DNA from: Porticoccaceae bacterium
GTDB lineage: Bacteria; Pseudomonadota; Gammaproteobacteria; Pseudomonadales; Porticoccaceae
DNA: 64,000 bases
Assembly (NCBI GenBank): GCA_018069525.1
Contig: JAGPUQ010000007.1
Span: 124,001-188,000 of the forward strand
Direction of reading: 5' to 3'
Below, piece after piece: positions 8,439 through 17,268 of this stretch. Under the pieces are notes generated by a model. The model saw only the letters and a list, made by a program, of their open reading frames with translations. It made no database searches and was not told the DNA's origin. A program made the position numbers and the translations under genes. Position 1 is the stretch's first letter. Each line of letters starts with the position of its first letter.

Positions 8439-8590
8439 GCCGGCTATTTCGGTCGGAAAATAACCTGCCGAGAAATCAATAGTCACACCCGTCGTCCCAG
8501 CAAACCATCTGCCAGCAGGCCTCACAAACACCCAGTCCATAAACACATCCCCTAAACACAGACCTAGACCGAACAACACAGGTACCAACG

Positions 8591-9382
8591 ATGAAAGCAG
8601 TCACCATCAACACCCTGAATGACATCAAGCACGCCGGGGAGAAATTTGCCGTGCTGACCGCCTACGACAGCGCGTTTGCCCGCCAGGTGGAGCTGGCGGG
8701 TATTGAGGCTCTGCTGATCGGCGACTCGCTGGGTAACGTGGTTTTAGGTTACGACAGTACCGTTCCGGTATCGATGGACGACATGGTGCACCACACCGCT
8801 GCCGTGACTCGTGGCAATAGTAAATCCTTACTTATTGCCGATTTACCTTTTATGGCCTACGCCACACCCGAGCAGACACTGAGCAACTCCGCGCGCCTGA
8901 TGCAGGCCGGAGCACAGATGGTAAAACTGGAGGGCGGTGAATGGCTCTGCCCCTCGGTACGCATGCTCGCCGATCGTGGTATTCCTGTGTGCGGCCACCT
9001 CGGCTTAACGCCGCAGTCGTTCAATAAACTCGGCGGCTACCGGGTTCAAGGTCGCGACGAAGCTGGGGCCGAACAGATAGTCCTCGATGCCCGGCGTCTG
9101 CAAGATGCCGGGGCCGATTTACTGGTACTGGAATGCGTTCCCACCCAACTCGCGACGCGAATCACCAAAGCATTAACTATTCCGGTCATTGGTATTGGTG
9201 CTGGGCCCAACACCGACGCCCAGGTATTGGTGCTCTACGATATGCTGGGGATTTCTCCACGGGTACCCAAATTTACCCATAATTTCCTGGCAGAAACAGG
9301 GGATATTCAAGGAGCACTGATGGCTTATGCCGAGGCGGTGCGCTCGGGCACCTTTCCGCGACCGGAGCACAGTTTTAAGTAG
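8591..9382 (+). CDS. panB: 3-methyl-2-oxobutanoate hydroxymethyltransferase
   Basis: PanB makes ketopantoate from 2-oxoisovalerate and methylene-tetrahydrofolate, the first committed step to pantothenate and CoA. The 263-residue TIM barrel shows LTAYDSAFARQVELAG, the metal-binding GDSLGNVVLGYDSTVPV, VKLEGG, CGHLGLTPQ and IGIGAGPNTDAQVLVLYDMLG, all typical. It is normally followed by panC, but here the next gene is an ArsR regulator on the opposite strand, so panC must be elsewhere or replaced. The 152-bp gap upstream holds no gene. Confidence 0.97.
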   Translation: MKAVTINTLNDIKHAGEKFAVLTAYDSAFARQVELAGIEALLIGDSLGNVVLGYDSTVPVSMDDMVHHTAAVTRGNSKSLLIADLPFMAYATPEQTLSNSARLMQAGAQMVKLEGGEWLCPSVRMLADRGIPVCGHLGLTPQSFNKLGGYRVQGRDEAGAEQIVLDARRLQDAGADLLVLECVPTQLATRITKALTIPVIGIGAGPNTDAQVLVLYDMLGISPRVPKFTHNFLAETGDIQGALMAYAEAVRSGTFPRPEHSFK

Positions 9383-9464
9383 TAAAAGGGGGATTGTTGG
9401 ATATTACTGGGGGGAGGCCTGAGGTCTAAGGTCTGGGCCCTGGTGAAAGCCGCTTTGCTTCGAT

Positions 9465-9770
9465 TTAGTCCACGGGCGCCGCGCAAAACAAGCCGTGTAA
9501 GGTGTGAATAATCGCCTGAGCCTTGGGGTTATCCAGACGATAGTAGATAGTCTGGGCTTCCCGCCGCGTCGCCACCAGGCGAGCCGCTCGCAGCGTAGCA
9601 AGGTGCTGAGAGAGCGACGACTGACTAAGTGGGATACGCTCGTTCAGATCACCCACTGACAATTCGCCATCGTGCAGCGTGCACAAAATCATCAAGCGGT
9701 GTTGGTTGGACATCGCCTTCAGCAAATCCTCGGCTTCTTCCGAGTGGGTGGCTAATTGATTTAGATCCAT
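9465..9770 (-). CDS. bigR: ArsR-family persulfide sensor (BigR/SqrR type)
   Basis: This 101-residue winged-helix repressor has the ArsR core HRLMILCTL...SQSSLSQHLATLRAARLVATRREAQTIYYRL. The two cysteines that act as a persulfide-responsive switch in SqrR and BigR are present at matching places: C30 in MILC and C96 in LFC near the C-terminus. It probably represses the divergent dioxygenase and transporter genes until reactive sulfur forms a polysulfide bridge between the cysteines. The two start codons are 256 bp apart with an AT-rich control region between. Assignment rests on the cysteine pattern plus context. Confidence 0.9.
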   Translation of the reverse strand: MDLNQLATHSEEAEDLLKAMSNQHRLMILCTLHDGELSVGDLNERIPLSQSSLSQHLATLRAARLVATRREAQTIYYRLDNPKAQAIIHTLHGLFCAAPVD

Positions 9771-9920
9771 ATCGATGATGACCTTTGTTATCTTATTGAC
9801 CTGAAATACCCTACTCTTTGCCTGGCGCGCGTGATCACGGCAACTACCTAAGCATATACTTGAAATGCATGCCTGGAGCGCAAAAGAGCCAGATTAGTTC
9901 TATTTTAGTTCATATTACGG

Positions 9921-9960
9921 TAAATTATATATTGCTAATATTCGAAATGCTAATACAATG
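9921..9960. promoter_or_regulatory. Probable BigR operator region
   Basis: The bigR to dioxygenase gap is AT-rich. It contains tgctaata twice (9933-9940 and 9948-9955), 15 bp apart, within an imperfect attg...caat symmetry. BigR-type repressors bind AT-rich partial palindromes, so this is the best operator candidate. The exact site is inference. Confidence 0.4.
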
Positions 9961-10026
9961 TCGTTATAGGCTTATAGCTAAATTAGCAAGATTGCTCGCT
10001 CAATGCCCATTAGGAGGTTACTTTAG

Positions 10027-10875
10027 ATGGAAATAACCAGCTTTTTTCACCATGACAGCTCCACCTACACCCACCTGCTGTGGGATAAGGATACCCGTGA
10101 AGCCGCGGTGATTGATCCGGTACTGGATTTCGACTACAAGTCTGGTCATACCCATACGGAAAGTGCCGACCTGGTGATAGCCAAAATAGATGAGCTAGGC
10201 CTCACCCTTCGTTATATCCTGGAAACTCACGCCCACGCTGACCACATCAGCGCTGCCCCTTACATTAAGCACTTGCGTGGCGGTGTGCTTGGCATAGGCA
10301 GGCATATCGATCAGGTACAGGATGTCTTTAAAGGCGTCTACAATCTGGGCGATCTGGCCACCGATGGCAGCCAGTTTGATCGCCTACTCAGCGAAGGCGA
10401 CACTCTCGCACTAGGCAAACTCACTATTACGGTACTGGAAACGCCGGGACATACCCCGGCCTGTATTGCTTATCAGATTGAAGACGCCGTGTTTATTGGC
10501 GATACTTTCTTCTCTCCACAAGCCGGAACCGCGCGAGTCGATTTCCCCGGTGGCAACGCCCACCAACAATATCAATCCCTCACCAAACTGCTGGCTCTGC
10601 CCGATAGTACGCAACTGTTCCTGTGCCACGATTACCCGGCCGAGGGTGAGGCACCGGTTCCTATGGTCACGGTTGCCGAGCAAAAAGCCCGCAATATTTA
10701 TTTGCAAGGCGGTAGCGAACAGGACTACGTGACGCGACGCCAGGCGCGGGACGCTACCCTGGAGATGCCGGAACTGATCCTGCCATCGATTCAGGTGAAT
10801 ATTCAGGCTGGCCACTTACCAGAGCCGGAAGACAATGGCGTCAGTTACTTTAAAATCCCCCTTAATCAATTTTAA
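10027..10875 (+). CDS. Persulfide dioxygenase-like MBL-fold protein (ETHE1/Blh family)
   Basis: The 282-residue metallo-beta-lactamase fold protein carries HAHADH (68-73), a conserved ETPGHTP histidine, GDTFF and LCHDYP, the pattern of the ETHE1/Blh subgroup. Those enzymes oxidise glutathione persulfide to sulfite and glutathione using one mononuclear iron. The product lacks a rhodanese domain. A strong ribosome site (TTAGGAGG) precedes the ATG. It is divergent from a BigR-like regulator and followed by two YeeE/YedE membrane genes, the same set as the BigR operon of plant-associated bacteria. Confidence 0.9.
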   Translation: MEITSFFHHDSSTYTHLLWDKDTREAAVIDPVLDFDYKSGHTHTESADLVIAKIDELGLTLRYILETHAHADHISAAPYIKHLRGGVLGIGRHIDQVQDVFKGVYNLGDLATDGSQFDRLLSEGDTLALGKLTITVLETPGHTPACIAYQIEDAVFIGDTFFSPQAGTARVDFPGGNAHQQYQSLTKLLALPDSTQLFLCHDYPAEGEAPVPMVTVAEQKARNIYLQGGSEQDYVTRRQARDATLEMPELILPSIQVNIQAGHLPEPEDNGVSYFKIPLNQF

Positions 10876-10893
10876 ATCGGACGGAGCAACTCT

Positions 10894-11319
10894 ATGCATC
10901 ATTTTGTTTTAGCGGTGATCGGCGGCGGCCTACTCGGCGTTGCCGCCGTGATGATGATGGGCCTCAACGGCCGCATCGCAGGTGTTAGCGGCATATTATC
11001 CGGCAGCATGACTCAGCCTTCGGGCGACCGCCTATGGCGCATTTTATTTATCGTTGGTGTGGTCCTTGGTGGCGCCATACCGGCACTGATATCCGCAGAC
11101 TTCAAACCACCGGAACCCCAGGCCGGCACCATGCTGGTGATCGCCGGAGGCCTGTTAGTCGGCCTCGGTACTGGACTCGGCAGTGGCTGCACCAGCGGTC
11201 ACGGTATTTGCGGAATGTCTCGTCTGTCGCTGCGCTCCATCGTCGCTACCGGCACCTTTATGGCAGCGGGTTTCGTGTGCGTCTACGTGCTTCGTCACGT
11301 CCTACTCAACAACGTTTAA
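10894..11319 (+). CDS. YeeE/YedE-family sulfur transporter subunit (PmpA-like)
   Basis: This 141-residue membrane protein has four or so hydrophobic segments and the conserved GSGCTSGHGICGMSRLS element with C99 and C106. These are the cysteines that in YeeE-type channels relay thiosulfate or persulfide sulfur. It is half of a split YeeE/YedE transporter, with the other half encoded 13 bp downstream. Such PmpAB pairs accompany persulfide dioxygenase and BigR in several proteobacteria. The transported species is not established by sequence. Confidence 0.88.
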   Translation: MHHFVLAVIGGGLLGVAAVMMMGLNGRIAGVSGILSGSMTQPSGDRLWRILFIVGVVLGGAIPALISADFKPPEPQAGTMLVIAGGLLVGLGTGLGSGCTSGHGICGMSRLSLRSIVATGTFMAAGFVCVYVLRHVLLNNV

Positions 11320-11332
11320 GGAGCCCAAAACC

Positions 11333-11764
11333 ATGGTTAAACAGCAAACCGGGAAGTTAATTTCAGCACTGGTATCCGGCCTTGTTTTCGGACTCGGCAT
11401 GGCCATCTCCGGCATGACCAACACCGACCGCGTGCAGGGCTTTCTCGACCTATTCGGCCAGTGGGATCCGACATTGGCCTTTGTGATGGGTGGCGGCTTA
11501 GTCGTAGCCTTTATAGGCTACAAGCTGGTACTAAAAAATCCGACACCCTTATTTGCCGACAGCTTTTCCCTGCCTACCAAAACAGTGATCGATAAACCTT
11601 TATGGATTGGCGCCATCTTGTTCGGTGTCGGCTGGGGCCTGGTTGGTTATTGCCCCGGCCCCGCGATTGCCGGTTTGAGTTACGGGTATACGGCAACACT
11701 GCTCTTTGTCCCCACCATGATTGCCGGCTTGTTATTGGCAAAACCCATAGCAAAATTAATTTAA
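11333..11764 (+). CDS. YeeE/YedE-family sulfur transporter subunit (PmpB-like)
   Basis: The 143-residue membrane protein is the second half of the split YeeE/YedE transporter. It shows FGLGMAISGMTNTDRVQGFLD, a long central hydrophobic helix, and GWGLVGYCPGPAIAGL with the conserved cysteine C107. The start is the ATG at 11333, behind AAGGAG. The open frame extends further upstream only because it overlaps pmpA out of frame. A terminator at about 11800 closes the dioxygenase-pmpA-pmpB operon. Confidence 0.88.
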   Translation: MVKQQTGKLISALVSGLVFGLGMAISGMTNTDRVQGFLDLFGQWDPTLAFVMGGGLVVAFIGYKLVLKNPTPLFADSFSLPTKTVIDKPLWIGAILFGVGWGLVGYCPGPAIAGLSYGYTATLLFVPTMIAGLLLAKPIAKLI

Positions 11765-11799
11765 ACTGCAGTAATACTTAATCGACAAACCCTCACTAG

Positions 11800-11833
11800 C
11801 CGGGCTTCCAAGCGATTGGAGCCCGGTTTTTTT
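11800..11833 (+). terminator. Rho-independent terminator of the persulfide operon
   Basis: CCGGGCTTCCA pairs with TGGAGCCCGG, with one bulge, and is followed by seven T. It lies 35 bp after pmpB. Confidence 0.9.
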
Positions 11834-12015
11834 GCTAAGCAAATTCAACCTACGTCGTCCGATATTTATTATCGCCATGCTCGCAGGCTCTTCCTTTTAG
11901 TTTTTTCCATTAAAAAATATTGCGATCGAAGCAGGTTTAAAACCGGCTTCCTGGGCTTATTTTCTCTGCTTTGAGATACACTGCCTCACTGCCCCACCCA
12001 AGGAAGAGGTTTTCA

Positions 12016-13827
12016 TTGTCTACTAACTCGGCTTCCGCCAACCCACCTCCTAGCAACCCGATTTCAAAACTATCTTCGATAACCCAGTTATTCCGCTTTA
12101 TCGCGCCCTATCGTTGGCGCTGGATGGGCGCGGGGCTTGCGTTGTTAATTACAGCTGGCATCACGCTCACCATCGGCCAGGGTGTGCGCATGGTGATCGA
12201 CGAAGGTTTTGTAGCCGGTTCCAGTGCGCAATTAAAAAGCGCGGTATTTTTTCTGTTCGGCCTGTCGGTACTCATGTCCATCGGTTCTTTTATACGTTTT
12301 TATTTGGTGTCCTGGCTAGGGGAGCGGGTTAGCGCAGATATACGCGCCACGGTATTTAATAATATGACGGCAATGGATGCGGAGTTTTTCGACAGCAATC
12401 GCAGTGGTGAAATCACTTCACGTTTAACTGCCGATACCACTTTGTTGCAAACCATTATTGGCAGTTCTTTTTCCCTCGCCTTGCGCAGCAGTATTTCAAT
12501 GACCGGCGCGCTGATTATCTTGCTGATTACCAATCTCAAACTAACGATCATTATTCTCGGCTGCGTGCCGGTCATTCTGCTGCCCATTTTGATCTTCGGT
12601 CGCCGAGTGCGCACGCTATCGCGGGCCAGCCAGGACTCCATCGCCGATGTTGGCAGCTATGCCGGAGAGATTATTCAGAATATCAAAACCGTGCAAAGTT
12701 ACACCCGCGAAACGGAAGAAAAAGCTGCGTTCGCCCTCGAAGTCGATCGGGCGTTTATGATTGCCAAACGCCGCATTGGTCAGCGCGCCCTATTAATTGC
12801 CGCGGTGATCCTGCTCATCTTTGGCGCGCTCTCGGGAATGCTGTGGGTGGGCGGCAACGATGTGATTAACGGCGCAATGAGTCCCGGCGATCTGGGTGCC
12901 TTTGTGTTTTACGCGCTGCTAGTTGCGATGGGTGTTGCCACGCTCTCTGAGGTCTACGGAGAACTGCAACGCGCGGTGGGCGCAACCGACCGCTTAATGG
13001 AACTCATCGGCACCGAAGCCAAAATCACCCGACGTGCCCACACAGAGACTAATCAAAGCCCTGGCGATTTACCCGCACAGCTATCAATAAAAAACATCGC
13101 CTTCGCCTACCCGACTCGACCCGACCTCCCGGCCTTGATCGATTTTTCTCTGGACATTCCCGAGGGCAAAGTTATCGCGCTGGTTGGCCCATCCGGTGCG
13201 GGCAAGTCGACTATTTTTGAGCTATTGCAGCGCTTTTACGATCCGCAATCGGGCGCCATCACCCTGGGTGGAGTCGATCTCCGCGATCTCGACCCCCAGG
13301 AGTTACGCCAACAGCTCGGTGTAGTGGCTCAGCACCCGGCTTTATTTACCGCGGACGTAATGCACAATATTCGTTACGGAAAACCCGACGCCAGCGACGA
13401 CGAAGTCATTGCCGCCGCTAAGTCGGCCTATGCTCACGAGTTTATTACTCGGCTCCCCGAAGCCTATGGCAGTTTTCTAGGCGAACAGGGCGTGCGGCTT
13501 TCCGGCGGCCAGCGTCAGCGCATCGCCATTGCCCGTGCGATATTGAAAAACCCGCGCATTTTGTTATTAGATGAGGCCACCAGTGCGCTCGATACACAAA
13601 GTGAGTTGCAGGTGCAGTTAGCATTGGAAACCCTGATGAAAGATCGCACCACGGTGATTATTGCCCATCGGTTATCGACAGTTCAGCACGCCGACGAAAT
13701 TGTGGTGATGGATCACGGTCGCTGGGTAGCCAGTGGCACTCACAGTGAACTCATGGCAAGCTCTGAACTTTATGCGAGCCTGGCTACCCACCAGTTTAGA
13801 AGTGGTCGCGATTCAAACCACGACTGA
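12016..13827 (+). CDS. ABC exporter, fused membrane and ATPase domains (MsbA/LmrA type)
   Basis: The protein has an N-terminal six-helix export domain (about residues 25-310) and a C-terminal ATPase. The ATPase has Walker A GPSGAGKST, signature LSGGQRQR, Walker B ILLLDEATSALD and the switch AHRLST. It is a half-transporter that would act as a homodimer exporting lipids or hydrophobic compounds. It resembles MsbA in length but lacks its usual lpxK neighbour, so I give no symbol. I choose the TTG at 12016 (603 residues), because GGAAGAGG is eight bases upstream. Another TTG at 11971 has no ribosome site. A 12-bp duplication spans its stop codon. Confidence 0.9.
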   Translation: MSTNSASANPPPSNPISKLSSITQLFRFIAPYRWRWMGAGLALLITAGITLTIGQGVRMVIDEGFVAGSSAQLKSAVFFLFGLSVLMSIGSFIRFYLVSWLGERVSADIRATVFNNMTAMDAEFFDSNRSGEITSRLTADTTLLQTIIGSSFSLALRSSISMTGALIILLITNLKLTIIILGCVPVILLPILIFGRRVRTLSRASQDSIADVGSYAGEIIQNIKTVQSYTRETEEKAAFALEVDRAFMIAKRRIGQRALLIAAVILLIFGALSGMLWVGGNDVINGAMSPGDLGAFVFYALLVAMGVATLSEVYGELQRAVGATDRLMELIGTEAKITRRAHTETNQSPGDLPAQLSIKNIAFAYPTRPDLPALIDFSLDIPEGKVIALVGPSGAGKSTIFELLQRFYDPQSGAITLGGVDLRDLDPQELRQQLGVVAQHPALFTADVMHNIRYGKPDASDDEVIAAAKSAYAHEFITRLPEAYGSFLGEQGVRLSGGQRQRIAIARAILKNPRILLLDEATSALDTQSELQVQLALETLMKDRTTVIIAHRLSTVQHADEIVVMDHGRWVASGTHSELMASSELYASLATHQFRSGRDSNHD

Positions 13828-13838
13828 AACCACGAGTT
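13815..13838. repeat. 12-bp tandem duplication across the ABC exporter stop codon
   Basis: aaaccacgactg is followed by aaaccacgagtt. The TGA stop straddles the junction. Confidence 0.8.
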
Positions 13839-13919
13839 ATGCCAGACACAAAACAGGGGCGCCGAGTAGCAGCGCCAGTATCGGCCAGACCAGAATAACT
13901 TACCGTAGGAGAAACTAGC

Positions 13920-14846
13920 ATGATCACCGAACAGGACATGTATTTTCATCAGCCCACTTCCGACGACCATTACTGGGCTGAAACCAATTACTTTGGCTTT
14001 TATCTTCCAGAGGAAGCGCTATACGTTAATGTTTACGTGCTTACCCGGAAAAATGCCGGCGTGGTGCTATCGAGCATTACCGTCACCGATGGGTTTTCCA
14101 ATGCACCCCACCTGGTTCGGTACAGCAATAGCCAGGTGCATCTGCCTTTCCCGAAAACCAATTTAGACGACTACCAACTCGCCAATGGCCTGGCTATCAA
14201 GTGCACAAAGCCGGTAATGGACTACCACATTACCTTCGACGACCAGCGCCAGGTGTCTTTTGACGTGCAATACCAGGCCTTGATGGCACCTTACGATATT
14301 CACGATCCCGATATGGACCCGCTGGCGGCGAGCGCCGACGACAAGGTCTCCGCTACTGCCTACGCCGGGCACTGGGATCAAACTGGTCGAGTCACCGGCA
14401 AGTTCAGCCTCGACGGAAAAACCTACAAGGTCGATTGCGTATCCAGCATGGATCACAGTTGGGGCCAACGTAAAGAAGATCAATTTAAGAATTTTTGCTG
14501 GCTTAACGCCAATTTTGACAACGACGTGAGCATTCACTGTATTTGGGCCATCGACCCAGACGATGCCAATCACTACCGCGCTATCGTGCACGGCTATGTG
14601 CGCGAAGGCGATCAGGTTTTCGGTTTAACAAAAGGTTCAGGCAAACTGCGCCGCAATGGCTTACTGCATCAACATATGGATCTTCAGGTGGAAGACATCC
14701 GCGGCAAGGTTCACGACTTTACCGGTACTGCCTTTACCTCGAATGCCTGGCAACCCTGGCCCTTTGTCTACGCCACCCAGTCGTTGTTGCGCTGGGAACT
14801 CGACGGGGTAAGCGGCTGGGGTGAAGCCCAGGACGTCTGTCGATAA
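13920..14846 (+). CDS. CrtC/AttH-like beta-barrel protein (DUF7064/7065 type), unknown function
   Basis: The 308-residue protein has no signal peptide or membrane segment. The segments MDHSWGQR near residue 178 and ending WELDGVSGWGEAQDV recall the calycin-like double barrel of CrtC hydratases and AttH, which bind hydrophobic ligands. I believe the nearest named families are DUF7064/DUF7065, found mostly in marine gammaproteobacteria and mycobacteria. Ribosome site GTAGGAG precedes the ATG. It follows an ABC exporter by 92 bp and converges on a DDN-like reductase. A role in terpenoid or steroid handling is possible but is inference. Confidence 0.6.
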   Translation: MITEQDMYFHQPTSDDHYWAETNYFGFYLPEEALYVNVYVLTRKNAGVVLSSITVTDGFSNAPHLVRYSNSQVHLPFPKTNLDDYQLANGLAIKCTKPVMDYHITFDDQRQVSFDVQYQALMAPYDIHDPDMDPLAASADDKVSATAYAGHWDQTGRVTGKFSLDGKTYKVDCVSSMDHSWGQRKEDQFKNFCWLNANFDNDVSIHCIWAIDPDDANHYRAIVHGYVREGDQVFGLTKGSGKLRRNGLLHQHMDLQVEDIRGKVHDFTGTAFTSNAWQPWPFVYATQSLLRWELDGVSGWGEAQDVCR

Positions 14847-14861
14847 ACTTATTTGATGCTT

Positions 14862-15320
14862 TTATCTCGGTTCACAAATAAATACCGGAATATCCCGCTC
14901 GGCGCGCTGCTGGTATAAATCGTAGTCGGGGTAATACTCGCAGCACACTGGCCACAGGGCCTGCTTTTCTTCCCCATCTACGCGACGGGCACGCAGCTGC
15001 ATTTTGTTGCTTTTGTACTGCACGTCAACATCGGGATTAACGACCAAATTATTAAACCAGACCGGGTTTTTTGGTGCACCACCCTGAGAGGCGACAATAA
15101 GCACCCCGTCCTTGTAGGGTACATGCATCAACGGCACAACTCGCTTTTTGCCGGATTTCGCTCCCGTCATGGTCACCAGACAAACATCGCGGCCAGCCAG
15201 CTTGCCCATCAGACGGCCATTAGTCCAACGGTACACCTTTTCGTTTAAGGACGAAAACACCTTCAGGTAGGGAAGTAACTTAGCCATTTGTTCGGATGTC
15301 GCGGTTTGCAAATTAAACAT
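14862..15320 (-). CDS. DDN-like nitroreductase / deazaflavin-type reductase family protein
   Basis: The 152-residue protein belongs to the split-barrel family that includes mycobacterial Ddn. It has GRDVCLVTMTGAKSGKKRVVPLMHVPYKDGVLIVASQGGAPKNPVWFNNLVVNPDV, essentially the entire family signature. Ddn enzymes use cofactor F420, which most gammaproteobacteria do not make, so here the cofactor may be FMN, F420 from an unrecognised pathway, or something else. The start ATG follows TTAGGAGAG. It converges on the CrtC/AttH-like gene with only 15 bp between the stops. Confidence 0.85.
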   Translation of the reverse strand: MFNLQTATSEQMAKLLPYLKVFSSLNEKVYRWTNGRLMGKLAGRDVCLVTMTGAKSGKKRVVPLMHVPYKDGVLIVASQGGAPKNPVWFNNLVVNPDVDVQYKSNKMQLRARRVDGEEKQALWPVCCEYYPDYDLYQQRAERDIPVFICEPR

Positions 15321-15632
15321 AGAACTCTCCTAATAAAAATTAATCGTTTATTTTATTTCTTTTGTCTCTGAATTTGCTATCTAAATTCGATTTTATAAGA
15401 GCGGAAAATAGTTACCGACTAATAACCTACATGCTCATCAATATAAGCAACTGATATAAGAAACTGATACAAGCAACAAAGCTATAACGATATCAGTTTG
15501 TTAAAAACACAGAAATGGATAACGCCAACTTTTCTTAGTCGAAATAAGCATATTAAAAACAGTTCTTTTACTTGTTCCCTGATCGGAGTTTTAATTCCCG
15601 ACCTCGCCACTCCAAAACTATCAGGGCATCCC
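15321..15632. other. AT-rich gap with control regions and three 13-bp repeats
   Basis: This 312-bp divergent region must hold the promoters of the DDN-like gene (minus strand) and cysH (plus strand). It is clearly more AT-rich than its surroundings. At 15441-15479 three 13-bp copies of an atataagcaactg-type unit follow one another. The open frame continues upstream of the cysH start to 15498, but its Lys/Ile-rich sequence does not look like CysH. Confidence 0.6.
15441..15479. repeat. Three 13-bp tandem repeats upstream of cysH
   Basis: atataagcaactg, atataagaaactg and atacaagcaacaa are adjacent, in the DDN-cysH divergent region. Confidence 0.85.
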
Positions 15633-16313
15633 ATGAACCTCGCAGTTGAACCGTACAACTCCAACGGACGCAATTCAAGTATTGTCGGAAGGCCCCTGTT
15701 CGACCTAATGGATGCAAATGAGGTATTCGCAGACGCCACGCCCGAGCATATTCTCCGCCACGCCCTTAGTCATTCTGAATGTCCGCTTATCAGTACCAGT
15801 TTTTCTGCCTATTCGGCGGCATTGCTCCACAGAGTGCAAAAAATCCGCCCTGACATTACCGTGCTGTGGTGCGACACCGGTTTTAACACATCGGCCACCT
15901 ACCGATTTGTCGATCAACTGGTGGCACAACTGCATTTAAACCTAAAGATATATCACCCCAGATTCTCTGCCACCCACCTGCAGGCGCGCTATCGGGAAAT
16001 CCCGGCACCGGGCACAGCTGGGTATGAAGAATTTACCCGCACCGTAAAATTAGAACCTTTTGCTCGTGCCTTTGCAGACCTGCAACCGGATCTGTGGATC
16101 ACCGGTATTCGCCGAGAAGAAACCGACTTCCGCAAAACTCAAAATATATTTACCTGGGATGCCGGGCGTTCCGTCACCAAGGTCGCACCGACATTTTATT
16201 CCAACACTAAAGACCTTACGGACTACCTCGTCCAGCACGATCTACCTGCGGAACTGGATTACTTTGATCCCACTAAGCCCGACGAACACCTGGAATGTGG
16301 TTTGCATTATTAA
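15633..16313 (+). CDS. cysH: Phosphoadenylyl-sulfate (PAPS) reductase
   Basis: CysH reduces PAPS to sulfite with thioredoxin. The 226-residue protein has LWCDTGFNT, TGIRREETDFRKT and the C-terminal catalytic ECGLHY. There is no Cys-Cys...CxxC set for an iron-sulfur cluster, so it is the PAPS-using rather than the APS-using type. That implies an APS kinase (CysC) elsewhere, as the sat gene at 51.3 kb makes only APS. I start at the ATG at 15633. No other sulfur assimilation gene is adjacent. Confidence 0.93.
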   Translation: MNLAVEPYNSNGRNSSIVGRPLFDLMDANEVFADATPEHILRHALSHSECPLISTSFSAYSAALLHRVQKIRPDITVLWCDTGFNTSATYRFVDQLVAQLHLNLKIYHPRFSATHLQARYREIPAPGTAGYEEFTRTVKLEPFARAFADLQPDLWITGIRREETDFRKTQNIFTWDAGRSVTKVAPTFYSNTKDLTDYLVQHDLPAELDYFDPTKPDEHLECGLHY

Positions 16314-16500
16314 GTAGCACGAGCTTAACTCCGCGACCCGATACCCGTTATCCCCTTCGCCCCCCCCTGCTTGTCTCTTCGCAACTAAATCTTCGCCGAT
16401 CACCGCAAGCAACAAAGCCGGGGCACGCGATTCGTGCGCGAGGGAAAATTTCTTTATGATTGCCTGTTGACGATAAACCTTTCATTAACTGGAAAATATT

Positions 16501-17265
16501 ATGTCTGGATTACTGGCTGGAAAAATAGCGCTTATCACCGGAGCCGCTTCCGGGATTGGGGCCGCTGCGGCCGAGGTGTTTGCTCAAAAGGGCGCTAAAG
16601 TTGTGGTTTCTGACATCGCCACAGAAGGCGGTCAAGCCACTGTGGAACGAATCCTTAGCGCGGGTGGCGAGGCTATATTTCAACCCTGCGATGTCACGGA
16701 CGCAGAGCAAGTGCAAAATTTAATCAAGGTCGCAGTCAGCACTTACGGACAGCTCGACATCGCGTTTAACAACGCTGGGGTAGAGGGCGAAGCAGCAACT
16801 ACGCCTAACTGTTCTCTGGAAAATTTTGATCTTAATATCGACGTCAATCTGAAAGGCGTATTCCTGTGCATGAAATACCAAATTAATCAGTTTCTCGCTC
16901 AGGGTACCGGGGGAGCCATCGTCAATACCGCCTCGGTAGCCGGATTAGTCGCCGCCAAAGGGGTGCCCGCCTATGTCGCCGCTAAACACGGGGTGGTTGG
17001 ATTAACCAAAACTGCCGCCATTGAGTTCGCCAAGAAAAACATCCGTGTTAACGCCGTGTGTCCAGGCGGTATCCGCACCCAAATGCTGGAGCGCTCGATT
17101 GCCGACAAACCCTGGATTGAAAAACAGTTGCTGCGCTTCCAGCCCATCGGGCGGCTTGGAGAACCTGACGAGGTCGCCAGGGTGGTAGCTTTTTTATGTT
17201 CCGATGAAGCGTCTTTTGTCACGGGCCATGCCATGCCGGTGGATGGCGGTTGTGTCGCCATCTAA
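16501..17265 (+). CDS. Short-chain dehydrogenase/reductase
   Basis: A classical SDR of 254 residues. It has the NAD(P) motif TGAASGIG (13-20), NNAG near 90, and the catalytic triad S145, Y158 and K162 in AYVAAKHG. The C-terminal FVTGHAMPVDGGCVAI is typical. An acidic residue after beta-2 (VVVSDI) suggests NAD(H). It resembles 2,5-dichloro-cyclohexadiene-diol and cyclopentanol dehydrogenase-like SDRs, but the substrate cannot be read. It converges on tesA with three bases between the stops. Confidence 0.9.
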   Translation: MSGLLAGKIALITGAASGIGAAAAEVFAQKGAKVVVSDIATEGGQATVERILSAGGEAIFQPCDVTDAEQVQNLIKVAVSTYGQLDIAFNNAGVEGEAATTPNCSLENFDLNIDVNLKGVFLCMKYQINQFLAQGTGGAIVNTASVAGLVAAKGVPAYVAAKHGVVGLTKTAAIEFAKKNIRVNAVCPGGIRTQMLERSIADKPWIEKQLLRFQPIGRLGEPDEVARVVAFLCSDEASFVTGHAMPVDGGCVAI

Positions 17266-17268
17266 AAA

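Noticed and set aside
9818-10036. 72-codon open frame in the bigR to dioxygenase gap
   Set aside because: It overlaps the likely operator and the start of the dioxygenase gene, has no ribosome site, and is AT-rich without homologous features.
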